The notes under the pieces are model-generated. The model was not told the origin of the DNA. It saw only the letters and a list, made by a program, of their open reading frames with translations, and did no database searches. A program made the position numbers and the translations under genes. DNA of 64,000 nt from DATGMB01 sp035293845. GTDB taxonomy: Bacteria; Acidobacteriota; Terriglobia; Bryobacterales; Bryobacteraceae. Of the stretch, positions 52,418-61,696 are shown in pieces; within the stretch, counting starts at the first letter, position 1, and every line of letters starts with the position of its first letter. The stretch covers positions 62,001 to 126,000 of the forward strand of contig DATGMB010000172.1 in the NCBI GenBank assembly GCA_035293845.1. The letters run 5' to 3'.

Positions 52418-53332
52418 ATGCTCGAAGCGGCCAGCGCCAGCCAGCCCGCAATCCGGAACGAGATCACGGCATTTCTGCATTTCTGCCGCATAGAGAAGGG
52501 CCTCTCCGGGAATTCGCTTCAGGCATATTCCCTTGATCTGGCGAAATTTATCCGCTTTATCGAGGAATTGGGCACGGGCGGCCTGCCGGGAATCGAGGAA
52601 CTGAGATGCTATCTGGACAGCCTGCAGGCCGACGGGCTTTCCAGCCGGTCCGTGGCGCGGCATCTAACGACCCTGCGGAATTTTTACGGCTACCTGCTGC
52701 GGGAAGGGCGGATCGCGGAGGATCCGACAGAGCACCTGCGCTCGCCAAAGCAGTGGCAGACCATCCCGAAGTTCCTCAATTTACAAGAGATCGAGGCAAT
52801 TCTGGGGGCGATCGACCGGTCCGGGCCGAGGGGACTGCGGGACCGCGCGATGATCGAATTGTTATTTGCCAGCGGGCTACGGGTGTCGGAACTCTGCCGC
52901 GTGGGAGTGGCGGACCTGGACCTCGGCCTCGGAGTGCTGCGGACGCTCGGCAAGGGAAATAAGCAGCGGCTGGTTCCGGTCGGCAAGGCGGCCATCCGCG
53001 CGGTAACGGAATACCTGGAAACGGCGCGTCCGGCGCTGCTCAAAGGGCGGGCGAGCCGGTACCTGTTCGTTACGGCGCGTGGCGGCCCAATGACCACGCG
53101 CGGGTTCGAAAAACTGCTGGACCGGTGTGGCCGGAAAGCCGGGATTTTTCACGGCTTGACGCCGCACGTGCTTCGCCACAGCTTCGCCACTCACCTTCTG
53201 GAGGGCGGGGCGGACCTGCGCGCCGTGCAGGCGATGCTGGGCCACGCGGATATCTCGACCACCCAGATTTATACGCACGTGATGCGGTCGAGATTGCGGG
53301 AGACCGTGCAGAAGTTCCATCCGCGGGCTTAA
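52418..53332 (+). CDS. xerD: Site-specific tyrosine recombinase XerD
   Basis: 304 residues. N-terminal SAM-like core-binding domain and C-terminal catalytic domain with Arg155 (ASGLRVSEL), Lys179 (LGKGNKQR), His250 and Arg253 (HVLRHSFATHL), His276 (LGHADI) and nucleophile Tyr285 (YTHV). XerC/XerD resolve chromosome dimers at dif during division. Length and ASGLRVSEL/GKGNKQR fit XerD better than an integrase; no dif-like site was found nearby. The start is fixed by the -10 at 52405 and by the conserved N-terminus. Confidence 0.92.
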   Translation: MLEAASASQPAIRNEITAFLHFCRIEKGLSGNSLQAYSLDLAKFIRFIEELGTGGLPGIEELRCYLDSLQADGLSSRSVARHLTTLRNFYGYLLREGRIAEDPTEHLRSPKQWQTIPKFLNLQEIEAILGAIDRSGPRGLRDRAMIELLFASGLRVSELCRVGVADLDLGLGVLRTLGKGNKQRLVPVGKAAIRAVTEYLETARPALLKGRASRYLFVTARGGPMTTRGFEKLLDRCGRKAGIFHGLTPHVLRHSFATHLLEGGADLRAVQAMLGHADISTTQIYTHVMRSRLRETVQKFHPRA

Positions 53333-53403
53333 GCGCGGCAACAAGGGCGGGAGCCGGGGAACGAGAAGAAGCTGCGAATGTTGGTGGTGCGAGAGCGCAT
53401 GCG

Positions 53404-54705
53404 ATGAGCGACTACATCTACATCCTGGAAAGCCACCTCAGCCCCGACCAGAACCGGGTGATCGAGGAGATCCAGGCGGCGGCCGCGCAGGCCAACATGA
53501 ACCTGTTTCTGACGGGCGGGGCGATGCGGGACATGCTGGCCGGATTCCGAATCCGCGATCTGGATTTCGTGGTGGAAGGCAATCCGCTGAAAATGGCCAA
53601 AGGACTGGCCGAGCGCCGCGGGGCGTCGCTCGCAGCGGTCGATGAAACTCGCAAATCCGCGGAACTGCTATTCCCGAGCGGAGTGACCGCGCAGATCGCC
53701 ATGGCGCGGCAGGAGAAGCCTGGCCGCGGCGGCGCGCGAATCGTGACACCGGCGACCATCCAGGAAGACCTGCGCTGCCGGGACTTCACCGCGAACGCCA
53801 TTGCGCTTTCGCTCAACCGCGCCTCGCGTGGGCTGCTGCTCGACCCCATGAACGGGCTGGCGGACGTCGAGCGGCGGGAGCTCCGAAGTGTAAGCACCTA
53901 CGGGTTTTACGACGACCCGGTGCGGCTGCTGCGGCTGGTGCGGCTGCGCGTGCGGCTGGGGTTTGCGGTCGAGGAGCGGACGCGCATGCAGGTGGCCAAC
54001 GCGCGTGAGGCCGGGGTGGAAAAACAGATCCCGCGGCGGGCGCTCGGAGACGAACTGCGGCGGATCAGCACGGAGGATAGCCCGGCCGAGATCCTGAAGG
54101 CGCTCGAAGAAGATGGACTGCTGGGCCTGTTTTCGGCGCCCGTGGCCGCCAAGTGGAACCCGGCGGCCATGGCCAAATTCGAGAAGGCCACCCGCATGCT
54201 GCCGGACGACTTCCGTACGCGCCGGCTGCGGTGGGGGCCCTTCCTGTACGTCCTCACAGAGAAGTTCACGCCCAGGGAAAAGCAGGCATTCATCAAAGAG
54301 CTGGAGCTGGCCAAGTCGGATGTCGACGCCTGGCAGAAGCTGGAATCCCGGGCGAAGAAGCTCGAGACGGCTCTGCGCTCGGCGCGAATCCGCAAGCCGT
54401 CCCACGTGTATCATCTGGTTGCCCCGGCCGCGGCGGACGAGGTGCTGTTCCTGCTCTACCACTCCGGACTGAAGCCGGTGCAGGAGCGGCTGCGCAACTA
54501 TTTCCAGAAATATCTGCCCGCCGTGCAGGAGATTACGCCCGAAGAATGGGCGACCGTCGAGGGCGTGCCGGGCACGGCCAAGCACACCAAGGCGCGGACG
54601 GAGTTCATCACCACGAGACTCGACCGCCGTCCGAAGAAGGTGGAACCGCCGCCGCCCCCTCCACCGCCTCCGGCCGAGATTGCCGGGATGCGTCGAGGCA
54701 GGTAG
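53404..54705 (+). CDS. CCA tRNA nucleotidyltransferase / poly(A) polymerase family protein
   Basis: 433 residues. The class II nucleotidyltransferase head shows GGAMRDMLAG (38-47) and RDLDFVVEG with Asp52 and Asp54 binding magnesium, then RRDFTANAIA-like LRCRDFTANAIA and an RNA-binding region with DDPVRLLRLVRLRVRLGF. A helical body and a Pro-rich tail follow. It adds CCA or A to RNA 3' ends; the split A-adding/CC-adding types cannot be told apart by eye. It follows xerD by 71 bp on the same strand. Other candidate starts lie upstream, but the conserved domain begins here. Confidence 0.88.
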   Translation: MSDYIYILESHLSPDQNRVIEEIQAAAAQANMNLFLTGGAMRDMLAGFRIRDLDFVVEGNPLKMAKGLAERRGASLAAVDETRKSAELLFPSGVTAQIAMARQEKPGRGGARIVTPATIQEDLRCRDFTANAIALSLNRASRGLLLDPMNGLADVERRELRSVSTYGFYDDPVRLLRLVRLRVRLGFAVEERTRMQVANAREAGVEKQIPRRALGDELRRISTEDSPAEILKALEEDGLLGLFSAPVAAKWNPAAMAKFEKATRMLPDDFRTRRLRWGPFLYVLTEKFTPREKQAFIKELELAKSDVDAWQKLESRAKKLETALRSARIRKPSHVYHLVAPAAADEVLFLLYHSGLKPVQERLRNYFQKYLPAVQEITPEEWATVEGVPGTAKHTKARTEFITTRLDRRPKKVEPPPPPPPPPAEIAGMRRGR

Positions 54706-54723
54706 CGCCGGCCGCACCATCGA

Positions 54724-55767
54724 TCACTCTTTTGGGAACAGAATCGGCAAGGCCGGCTCGGCCGTAAACATGCACCGGGCATTGTGGCCGCACAGCGGAA
54801 TCACCACCGCTCTTTGTCCCTTAGCTTCGTATTTCGTCGTAATGTAGTCCACGAACGCCGTGCCGCGGGCCAGGCGAGTGGGCCCCTGGGCCATGGCAGG
54901 GCAGGAGGAATCGAAGCCGCCGAGCGGCAGGATGTCGAGCTCTCCCAGCAGGTACGTCGCCGGGCGGGTGGCAAGCTGTTTCTTCAACTGCTCGTCGGGA
55001 ATACCCGCGGTGTAGCCGCCGCGATTCTTCAGGCCGTAGGGCCACTGGTCGTAGGTGGTACAGTTGCGGGCATCGCGGAACGGCCCGAAGCGGATCGGAT
55101 GGGCGGCGGATGCGGCGGGTGTGGAGGAGGGCGCCGGGACGGGAATCTCGCCGGAAGGCCGCTGAGCGTCGGGCCAGGCGTAGCTGGACGGATTGGAGAC
55201 CACGTAATCGATCCGCACTCCGAGCGTGCCGTGCACCTTATTGGCCATCTGGTACCGGGTGACGAACTGCCCGCCTGCAGAGTGGCCCGCGATGACGATC
55301 GCCTTCAAGTTGGGGAAGATATTCTTGCGGGCGAGCTTGCGCAGAATCTCGTCCGCAAGGTCGTAGGAAGTCAGATTTTTGGCGGACGGGGACACGCCGC
55401 CCGAGCGCCAGCTATCGCCGCCGCAGGGCCAGTTGACCTCGTTGGCGTCGAGCTTGTCGGCGCAGCCGCGGCCCTCATTGGAGGCAAAGCGCGGCGCGAT
55501 CACGATGGTATCGTCGAGGGCGCCGGCCAGGAACGCAGCGGCAATGGCGGTGCGGAAGTAGTTGTCGGCATCGCGGTTCGCGCCGTGAACCATCACGAGT
55601 GCGCGGCGGATGTGCTCGTTGCGCATCTCCAGCGGATAGGTGCTGTAGACGAGCGAGCGCGTGGGACCGCCGGCGAGCGTGACCCATTCGGTGCAGGAAG
55701 CGGTACTCGTGCAGGCGCCGACCGCCCAGGCCGCCGAGGGGAGGAGCAGGCAGAGGAATGCGCGCAT
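54724..55767 (-). CDS. Secreted alpha/beta hydrolase-fold protein
   Basis: 347 residues from the ATG at 55767, starting a signal peptide (RAFLCLLLPSAAWA). The fold is indicated by ALVMVHGANRDADNYF, KAIVIAGHSAGGQFVTRY (nucleophile Ser in GHSAGG) and a late His in VVIPLCGHNARCMF. Six or more cysteines suggest disulfides after export. It resembles fungal- and bacterial-type secreted esterases whose substrate is unknown. It lies convergent with the CCA-enzyme gene, 18 bp away. Confidence 0.8.
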   Translation of the reverse strand: MRAFLCLLLPSAAWAVGACTSTASCTEWVTLAGGPTRSLVYSTYPLEMRNEHIRRALVMVHGANRDADNYFRTAIAAAFLAGALDDTIVIAPRFASNEGRGCADKLDANEVNWPCGGDSWRSGGVSPSAKNLTSYDLADEILRKLARKNIFPNLKAIVIAGHSAGGQFVTRYQMANKVHGTLGVRIDYVVSNPSSYAWPDAQRPSGEIPVPAPSSTPAASAAHPIRFGPFRDARNCTTYDQWPYGLKNRGGYTAGIPDEQLKKQLATRPATYLLGELDILPLGGFDSSCPAMAQGPTRLARGTAFVDYITTKYEAKGQRAVVIPLCGHNARCMFTAEPALPILFPKE

Positions 55768-55845
55768 TGAAGAAATCTTAACATCGGGGCCGCTCCGGAC
55801 GGGCAACTGGCCGTGATTTCCTCGCCGTCAAGAGCACCGATGAAT

Positions 55846-56493
55846 TCACCTGGTGAGCATCTTGAACGCGTGCTGCCAATCATTGCGTAGAAATCCGGGA
55901 AGGCACCACAACATGCAGAGCGGCTCCAGGGCTCTGGCGGAAGCGATGGTTCCACAATCGTAGGGCTCCCATCCGAACTGGCGAATGACTCCGGCGACTT
56001 GCGCCTTGGCTTGTTCGTTATCGCCACAGTAGAACATCGTCGGCGCTCCCTGAGGGAACTGGGGATTGATCATCAGCGCATTGCCGACGCTGTTGAACGC
56101 CTTTACGACGTGCGCCGCGGGCAGCTTCGCCTGAATTCGTTCGCCGAGAGATTCATTCGGGCCCGTCGTATATTGCAGAATGCCATTGACCGGAGGCTCG
56201 TCGGATAGCGGGTTCGTCGCGTCAATCACCGTCTTCCCATCAAAGTTCGCCGGGCCTGCGAGATCGATGATGTTTTCGATCACGCGTCCCAACGCGGCGA
56301 GCACAATCATGTCGCCAAACCGGGCCGCCTCTTCGAAGCTTCCTGCTCTGGCACCGGGAGTCTCGCGAAGCCAATCCTTGATTTCCTGCTTGTTTTGGTC
56401 TCGCGTTCCGAGCATGGCGTCGTGACCGTGCTGGATAAAGCCGGCGCCAAGCACGCGCCCCACAATTCCTGAGCCCAATATTCCAACTTTCAA
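55846..56493 (-). CDS. NAD(P)-binding reductase, F420-oxidoreductase-like
   Basis: 215 residues from TTG at 56493, decided by a perfect AAGGAGG Shine-Dalgarno 5 nt upstream (56505-56499). Longer frames beginning upstream lack both. The N-terminus KVGILGSGIVGRVLGAGFIQHGHD is a GxGxxG Rossmann motif, and LGTRDQNKQ follows beta-2 like NADPH-binding F420-dependent reductases. TVIDATNPLSDEPPVNG and HVVKAFNSVGNALM fit the same family. Last of a four-gene run ALDH, reductase, UbiD, reductase. Confidence 0.85.
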   Translation of the reverse strand: MKVGILGSGIVGRVLGAGFIQHGHDAMLGTRDQNKQEIKDWLRETPGARAGSFEEAARFGDMIVLAALGRVIENIIDLAGPANFDGKTVIDATNPLSDEPPVNGILQYTTGPNESLGERIQAKLPAAHVVKAFNSVGNALMINPQFPQGAPTMFYCGDNEQAKAQVAGVIRQFGWEPYDCGTIASARALEPLCMLWCLPGFLRNDWQHAFKMLTR

Positions 56494-56498
56494 TCGAG

Positions 56499-56505
56499 CC
56501 TCCTT
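56499..56505 (-). promoter_or_regulatory. Start-deciding Shine-Dalgarno AAGGAGG
   Basis: Full-consensus AAGGAGG, 5 nt before TTG at 56493. It selects the TTG over the upstream ATG at 56520, which would place the motif inside the gene. Confidence 0.75.
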
Positions 56506-56506
56506 G

Positions 56507-57994
56507 TTATTGAAATCCATACGAATGCCATTGGTCCACGACACGGCGCCGGATCTCAGCCGGCCAACCATGTTCCAGGTCCGACCGCACAGGCCGCTCC
56601 GCGCGCGGAAACCGGTCGGCCATCAGACAGTTGTAAATTACCTTGGTGACCCGGAATGAGAACTTCTCATTCGGATCGAGAAATACCGGCAGAATATTCT
56701 GGGCCTCGTTCTTGAAATAGATTTCGCCGTGAGACGGATGGGCCCGGCTGGCGAAGGCCCACACGATCTGTGCGGCGTCGGTGATATCGATATCATGCTC
56801 GATGAGCAGGATCTTGGCAACCCCGAAACCCGGCTTGGAATGGAACACGATCTCGCCGATGCGGTTCGCAAACTCGGGTGAATTCAGGTTCAGGCGATCG
56901 TGCCAGTCTGGCGCGGCTGAGATTACCAGCCAATGGCAGGCGCTCTCCAGGACCATCCAGCAGGCCGCAATCGGCAGTTGCGCGCATTCCAGCAGATGGA
57001 GGATCTCCGCCGCGTGCGGCAGGCCCCAGCCGGTGTGGTTCTCATCCACCGGAGCGCCCGCGACCGAGAAGGGCAGAATGGGATCGTTTCGGAACGTGAT
57101 GGCGCTGACGTGGAGCACAGGCTTAGGCGACGCTTCATGGCCGACATAGCCCGGGTACTCATCCATCGGTCCTTCGGTAACGACGTCGGTATGTGAGACA
57201 TGCCCCTCCACAACAATTTCCGCCGTCGCCGGAACCTGCAACGGAACGGTCTCGGCCGGGACCAACTCAATCGGTTCGCCGAAGTAGGCGCCAAGATACG
57301 CGGTTTCGTCCATTCCCTCCGGGATCGGCATGCCCCCGACAAACGGAAGCGCCGGCTCGACCCCCAGCGCCACCGCGATCGGCGTAGGCTCGCCACGGTT
57401 CTTCCACTGTGCGTGAATCATTCCCAAGTGCTGATTAGGCGGAATCAGGCACGCCAGCCGGTTGCCATCGACCAGCATCATCCGGTTAATGGACCAATTT
57501 GTCCACGCGCCGTCCGGGGTCCTCACGATGTTCAGCCCGTAAGTCTGGAAGTAGCGCCCCCCATCGGCGCCGTGGATCCAGGGGGTCGGAAAGCGCAACA
57601 GGTCTACGTCAGCACCCTTGAGAATGTTCTCCTTGCAAGGCGCGCCCGATGAGCTGACCACGCGGGGAGGAACGAGGGGCTTCCGCCGGGCGCGGGCGAG
57701 AGCCATCACAGCTTCCAATGGGGGCGCTTCCGGAGGCAGCCCGAGCGCGAGGTTTACCCGGCCGAACGGATATTTCGGGTGGCGGCTCAAGCCGCCCGGG
57801 GCACCAAGAGCGCGAAAGCCCGGTTCAACTCCGGAGATACGGGTAAACAGCGGCGCGGGAGCGCGAAGATCCATTGACCTTCTGGTGACCGCGCCCATTT
57901 CCAGGTTCCAGTCCACCTCACGGTCGATCTCCTGTAGATCGCCGATCGCTCGAAGGGCATCGAGGAATTCGCGCAAGCTCTTCAAGTGTGTCAT
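56507..57994 (-). CDS. UbiD family prFMN-dependent decarboxylase (Fdc1-like)
   Basis: 495 residues from ATG at 57994, with GGAGG 10 nt upstream; a GTG 9 nt earlier is too close to it. Residues match the Fdc1 active site: Arg171 in WSINRMM, Glu274 and Glu279 in TEGPMDEYPGY, with the same spacing as Aspergillus Fdc1 Arg173, Glu277 and Glu282. WTNWSINR binds the prenylated FMN. The enzymes reversibly decarboxylate aromatic or unsaturated acids. UbiX, which makes the cofactor, is not in the window. Neighbours suggest a catabolic cluster with an aldehyde dehydrogenase. Confidence 0.92.
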   Translation of the reverse strand: MTHLKSLREFLDALRAIGDLQEIDREVDWNLEMGAVTRRSMDLRAPAPLFTRISGVEPGFRALGAPGGLSRHPKYPFGRVNLALGLPPEAPPLEAVMALARARRKPLVPPRVVSSSGAPCKENILKGADVDLLRFPTPWIHGADGGRYFQTYGLNIVRTPDGAWTNWSINRMMLVDGNRLACLIPPNQHLGMIHAQWKNRGEPTPIAVALGVEPALPFVGGMPIPEGMDETAYLGAYFGEPIELVPAETVPLQVPATAEIVVEGHVSHTDVVTEGPMDEYPGYVGHEASPKPVLHVSAITFRNDPILPFSVAGAPVDENHTGWGLPHAAEILHLLECAQLPIAACWMVLESACHWLVISAAPDWHDRLNLNSPEFANRIGEIVFHSKPGFGVAKILLIEHDIDITDAAQIVWAFASRAHPSHGEIYFKNEAQNILPVFLDPNEKFSFRVTKVIYNCLMADRFPRAERPVRSDLEHGWPAEIRRRVVDQWHSYGFQ

Positions 57995-58046
57995 TGATGG
58001 CACGCCTCCGCCGCCGCATTGGGAGTTCGGTTTGCCGGCATCGTCG

Positions 58047-58712
58047 TTAATCCCTGGGCGTTGCCGACTGCCCGGAGGCGGCCGTATCGTAAGCCAGCGT
58101 CAGGCCGATTCTTGCGCCGAATCCCCGCATGTAGGCGAGCTGCACCAACAGCATCGCCGCGGGCTCGGTGTAACGCGCGAGCTGGAGCGGACCAGCATCC
58201 ACCGGTTCGCCGCCGATCTCGCTCACCAGGCGGCTCACCGCCGCGCGCGCCTCGGCATCGTCACCACACACGAATACGCCGGGGCGCCGGCCTCCGATCA
58301 GCGTGCTGGACGAGTGCAGGACTTCGGCAAACGGCGGGATCGCCTTTACGACCCGGGCCCAGCGCGCGAGTTTCGCTACCTCCTCTCCCCCTGAGGTAGT
58401 CGTGCCAATTTGCAATCCGCTCATATCGGCTTTGAGGGTATTCGTGCAGTCCCAAAGCACCTTGGTTCCGGTTGGCTTGCCGGCCTGCCGCAGAGCTTCA
58501 CCGGTCGCGCTCCAGGGAGTCGCCAGGATCACGATGTCGGCGAATTCCGCCGCATCCGCCGGTGTGCCCGTTTGAGCGCCCAATGAGTCCGCCGCCGACC
58601 TGAGCTTAGCCGCATCCCTGCTGAAACTCAGCATGACACTATGTCCTGCGGGCTGGAGGCGCTTCGCCAGGCCAGTTCCCAGATTCCCTGCGCCGATGAT
58701 TCCGATCTTCAT
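58047..58712 (-). CDS. NAD(P)-binding reductase, F420-oxidoreductase-like, second copy
   Basis: 221 residues. KIGIIGAGNLGTGLAKRLQPAGHSVML is a GxGxxG motif; LSFSRDAAKLRSAAD lies after beta-2. DIVILATPWSATGEALRQAG, VLWDCTNTLKADMSG and VVKAIPPFAEVLH parallel the reductase at 55846 (about one third similar by eye), so the pair is a distant duplication flanking the UbiD gene. Likely NADPH-dependent; the cofactor preference and substrate are unknown. Confidence 0.83.
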   Translation of the reverse strand: MKIGIIGAGNLGTGLAKRLQPAGHSVMLSFSRDAAKLRSAADSLGAQTGTPADAAEFADIVILATPWSATGEALRQAGKPTGTKVLWDCTNTLKADMSGLQIGTTTSGGEEVAKLARWARVVKAIPPFAEVLHSSSTLIGGRRPGVFVCGDDAEARAAVSRLVSEIGGEPVDAGPLQLARYTEPAAMLLVQLAYMRGFGARIGLTLAYDTAASGQSATPRD

Positions 58713-58749
58713 AGGTCAGTCCGATCCTGTAGACAATAAGTGGCCCGGA

Positions 58750-60231
58750 TCAGGCGAGGTTCGCCCAGACCGTTTTGTACTGAGTGTAGCTCTCCAGAGC
58801 CTCCGGACCTTGTTCACGGCCATAGCCGGACATCTTATAGCCGCCGAATGGAGCGTTGGGATGGTATCGGTGCCAGGTGTTGATCCATACGGTGCCGGCC
58901 TTGATCCTGTCGGCGAGCCGAAGCGCCCGCGCGACGTTCCGGGTCTGCATCCCGGATGCGAGACCATACGGCGTATCGTTGGCGATCCGCACCGCCTCCT
59001 CCTCGGTATCGAAGGGAATTACCGGCAGCACCGGACCGAAAATCTCTTCGCGGCTGATCTTCATGTCGTTCGTGGCATCGGCAAAAACGGTCGGTTCGAT
59101 AAACAAGCCCTTGCCGTTGAGTTTTCGCGTGCCGCCTCCAGCCACCAGCCTCGCCTTGGAGTTTTTCCCCGCCTCCACGTAGCGCAAAACCTTGTCGTAT
59201 TCGGCCTTGGAGGCGATGGGCCCAATCTGGGTCTGCGGGAGCAGCGGGTCGCCGAGAATCGCATTCTTTGCCAAATTCGCGAGTTTCGCCACTACCTCGT
59301 CATAGACGGGCCGTTCCACGATCAGCCGGGAACCCGCTACGCAGACTTCGCCCTTGTTCCAGAAGATCGCCCAGAAAGCGGTTTGCACCGCGGCGTCGAT
59401 ATCGGCATCCGCAAAGATGATGTTCGGCGATTTGCCTCCGAGTTCCATGGTCGTGTGCTTGAGAGTGTCCGCTCCATTGCGGATAATGCTCTGCCCCACC
59501 GCCGTCGAGCCCGTGAATGCGATCTTGTCGACGAGCGGATGTTTCACCAGCGCATCGCCCAATGAGCCTCCGGGGCCGGTGACCAGGTTGTAGACTCCCT
59601 CGGGGACTCCGGCGTCCAGCATCACCTGCGCCAGCGCGAGCGCGGTCAGTGGCGTATCCGAAGCCGGTTTGTGGACGATCGTGTTGCCTGCCGCTAGCGC
59701 CGGCGCCACCTTGGAAGCCGTCAAGACCAGCGGAAAGTTGAATGGCGTAATCGCCGCCACAACACCCAGAGGTTCCCGCCGCGTCAGGATTCGGATCTCC
59801 GGCTCGTAGCTCTGGCGGTAGCTTCCGTTCATTTGCATGGCCAGCCCGCCGAAGAAACGGAACAGTCCGGAACAGGTGGGCATGATCGTTTGGCGGAAGT
59901 CGCTATAGGGCATGCCCATATCCATGGCCTCGCGAATCGCAAAGTCATCGGCGCGCTCGTCGAGCAGATCCGCGATCTTGAACAGGATCTTGGCGCGTGC
60001 CTCGTGATGCATGCGGCTCCAGGGCCCGTCCTCAAAGGCGCGCGCCGCTGCCTTGACGGCGTGATCCACGTCGCCGGGCGAAGCCTTCGCGACGTCGGTG
60101 ATCTTCTCTTCCGTTGTCGGATCGAAAGTCGCCATGGTTTCGCCGTTCGCGGCGTCCACCCAGCGGCCATCGATCAACAATTGGCCCCTCGGGACGGACT
60201 GCCTCTGCGGTACAGTCGCTGTAGCTTGCAT
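58750..60231 (-). CDS. Aldehyde dehydrogenase (NAD(P)-dependent)
   Basis: 493 residues from the ATG at 60231, with GAGGAGAG 9 nt upstream (60248-60241). FTGSTAVGQ (239-247), the general-base Glu263 in MELGGKSPN and catalytic Cys297 in GEVCVAGSR are all present. The extension FGGYKMSGYGREQG near the C-terminus is typical of the class that oxidises aromatic or aliphatic aldehydes. First gene of the decarboxylase cluster, opposite the GlxA regulator. Confidence 0.93.
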   Translation of the reverse strand: MQATATVPQRQSVPRGQLLIDGRWVDAANGETMATFDPTTEEKITDVAKASPGDVDHAVKAAARAFEDGPWSRMHHEARAKILFKIADLLDERADDFAIREAMDMGMPYSDFRQTIMPTCSGLFRFFGGLAMQMNGSYRQSYEPEIRILTRREPLGVVAAITPFNFPLVLTASKVAPALAAGNTIVHKPASDTPLTALALAQVMLDAGVPEGVYNLVTGPGGSLGDALVKHPLVDKIAFTGSTAVGQSIIRNGADTLKHTTMELGGKSPNIIFADADIDAAVQTAFWAIFWNKGEVCVAGSRLIVERPVYDEVVAKLANLAKNAILGDPLLPQTQIGPIASKAEYDKVLRYVEAGKNSKARLVAGGGTRKLNGKGLFIEPTVFADATNDMKISREEIFGPVLPVIPFDTEEEAVRIANDTPYGLASGMQTRNVARALRLADRIKAGTVWINTWHRYHPNAPFGGYKMSGYGREQGPEALESYTQYKTVWANLA

Positions 60232-60360
60232 CGATGTAGACTCTCCTCGTTTCGGTGATCTTGCTGGCAGCATTCTCGCACCTGAACCCGGCCGCCACAA
60301 TGACAAATAGCGCGCAGTTTCTGCCATCCTAAGTTGACGCATGTAACATCTCAGGGCACA

Positions 60361-61416
60361 ATGAACAGGCGGCGCCTCATGAAAACGAAGCCCAACGCTC
60401 CGAAGCCAACTTTTCTTGCCCGGCCCTTGCGCGTGGTCATCCTCACCACCGCCGACGCACAGCCGCTGGATGTCGCAGGGCCTTATGAGGTCTTTTCCCT
60501 GGCACAGCGCAAGCTGCGCGAAATGGGTCAGGAGAATGGAGCCGGATATGATGTCGAACTCGTGACGATGGGCAGCAGGCGCCATATTACCGGCCGGCTT
60601 GGACTTTCGATTGTTGCCAGGAAGTCTTACCAATCGGTAACGGGGAACATAGATACCCTCTTGGTGGTCGGCGGAATGGAGCCCTGGAAGGCGCCGGGCA
60701 GGGCTCCGGTTCTCAACTGGCTTCGGCAGAGGGCTGCCCACGTGCGCCGCCTCGCCGGCGTTTGCACGGGAGCGTTTGTGCTGGCCGAATCGGGCCTGCT
60801 GGATGGCAGGCGCGCGACGACGCATTGGTACTTCTGCCAGCAGCTTGCCGCAAGATACCCGAAAGTGAAGGTCGACCCGGAGCCGCTCTACGTGGCGGAC
60901 GGAAGTGTCTACACTTGCGCCGGCGTAACGTCCGCCATGGATCTGGCTCTGGCGTTTGTCGAGGAAGATTTTGGAACGGATGTCGCAGTCCGCATCGCGC
61001 GGGCCTACGTGATGTTTCTGCGGCGTCCAGGCGGCCAGAGCCAGTTCAGCGCTCCACTATCCTTCAATGCGTCGTCGCAATCCACGATGAACCGGCTGCA
61101 AATCTGGATTCTGGATCACCTTGCCGAGGAATTGACCGTCGAGCGCCTGGCGGCGCAGGCCAGGATGAGCCCGAGGCACTTTGCACGGACGTTTAGCCGG
61201 GAATTTCAGATGACCCCCGGTGAATACCTCGATCGGGTGCGCGTGGAGGCGGCGCGGAAGCGCCTGGAAGACACCGACGACGGCGTCGAGCAGATCGCGG
61301 CCGCGGTCGGTTTTGGAACGGCGAGCACGATGCGCCGGGCGTTTCTACGGGTTCTGGACATCGGCCCAACCGACTATCGAGCCCGCTTGAGCATCCGGGC
61401 CACGCCGGAATCCTGA
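60361..61416 (+). CDS. GlxA family transcriptional regulator (DJ-1/PfpI-like + AraC)
   Basis: 351 residues. N-terminal class I glutamine-amidotransferase-like domain (about 22-200) with Cys135 in VCTGAFVLAESGLL, and C-terminal AraC helix-turn-helix (about 245-345; LTVERLAAQARMSPRHFARTF). This architecture belongs to activators of amine, amino acid and aromatic catabolism. It diverges from the ALDH/UbiD operon across about 130 bp, so regulating that operon is the simplest reading. ATG at 60361 chosen; a downstream ATG at 60379 is possible. Confidence 0.9.
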   Translation: MNRRRLMKTKPNAPKPTFLARPLRVVILTTADAQPLDVAGPYEVFSLAQRKLREMGQENGAGYDVELVTMGSRRHITGRLGLSIVARKSYQSVTGNIDTLLVVGGMEPWKAPGRAPVLNWLRQRAAHVRRLAGVCTGAFVLAESGLLDGRRATTHWYFCQQLAARYPKVKVDPEPLYVADGSVYTCAGVTSAMDLALAFVEEDFGTDVAVRIARAYVMFLRRPGGQSQFSAPLSFNASSQSTMNRLQIWILDHLAEELTVERLAAQARMSPRHFARTFSREFQMTPGEYLDRVRVEAARKRLEDTDDGVEQIAAAVGFGTASTMRRAFLRVLDIGPTDYRARLSIRATPES

Positions 61417-61696
61417 AAAGCAGCTCCCAGCCAAGCGGCCGGATTGCCCCCCGCCCAGCGGGGCCGGGACGCCGTCTTGCGGGCTAGACCCGGCCGGTCC
61501 GGTACCGCCGAAGGCCCTGACGGCCGGGCGGGAACCAGGATTCCGGGCAGCCGGGTTGAGGTTCGCCGGGCCGGGAGCCCGAGTTTTGGTACTCGAATCA
61601 CCGGAGTAGGGCAATTACTAACCAAAAATAATGAAACTCTCGTTGTAGGAGAGGGTTTAGACTGGCAGTCAATGGCGATTGCGCCTGGGAGGGTGA

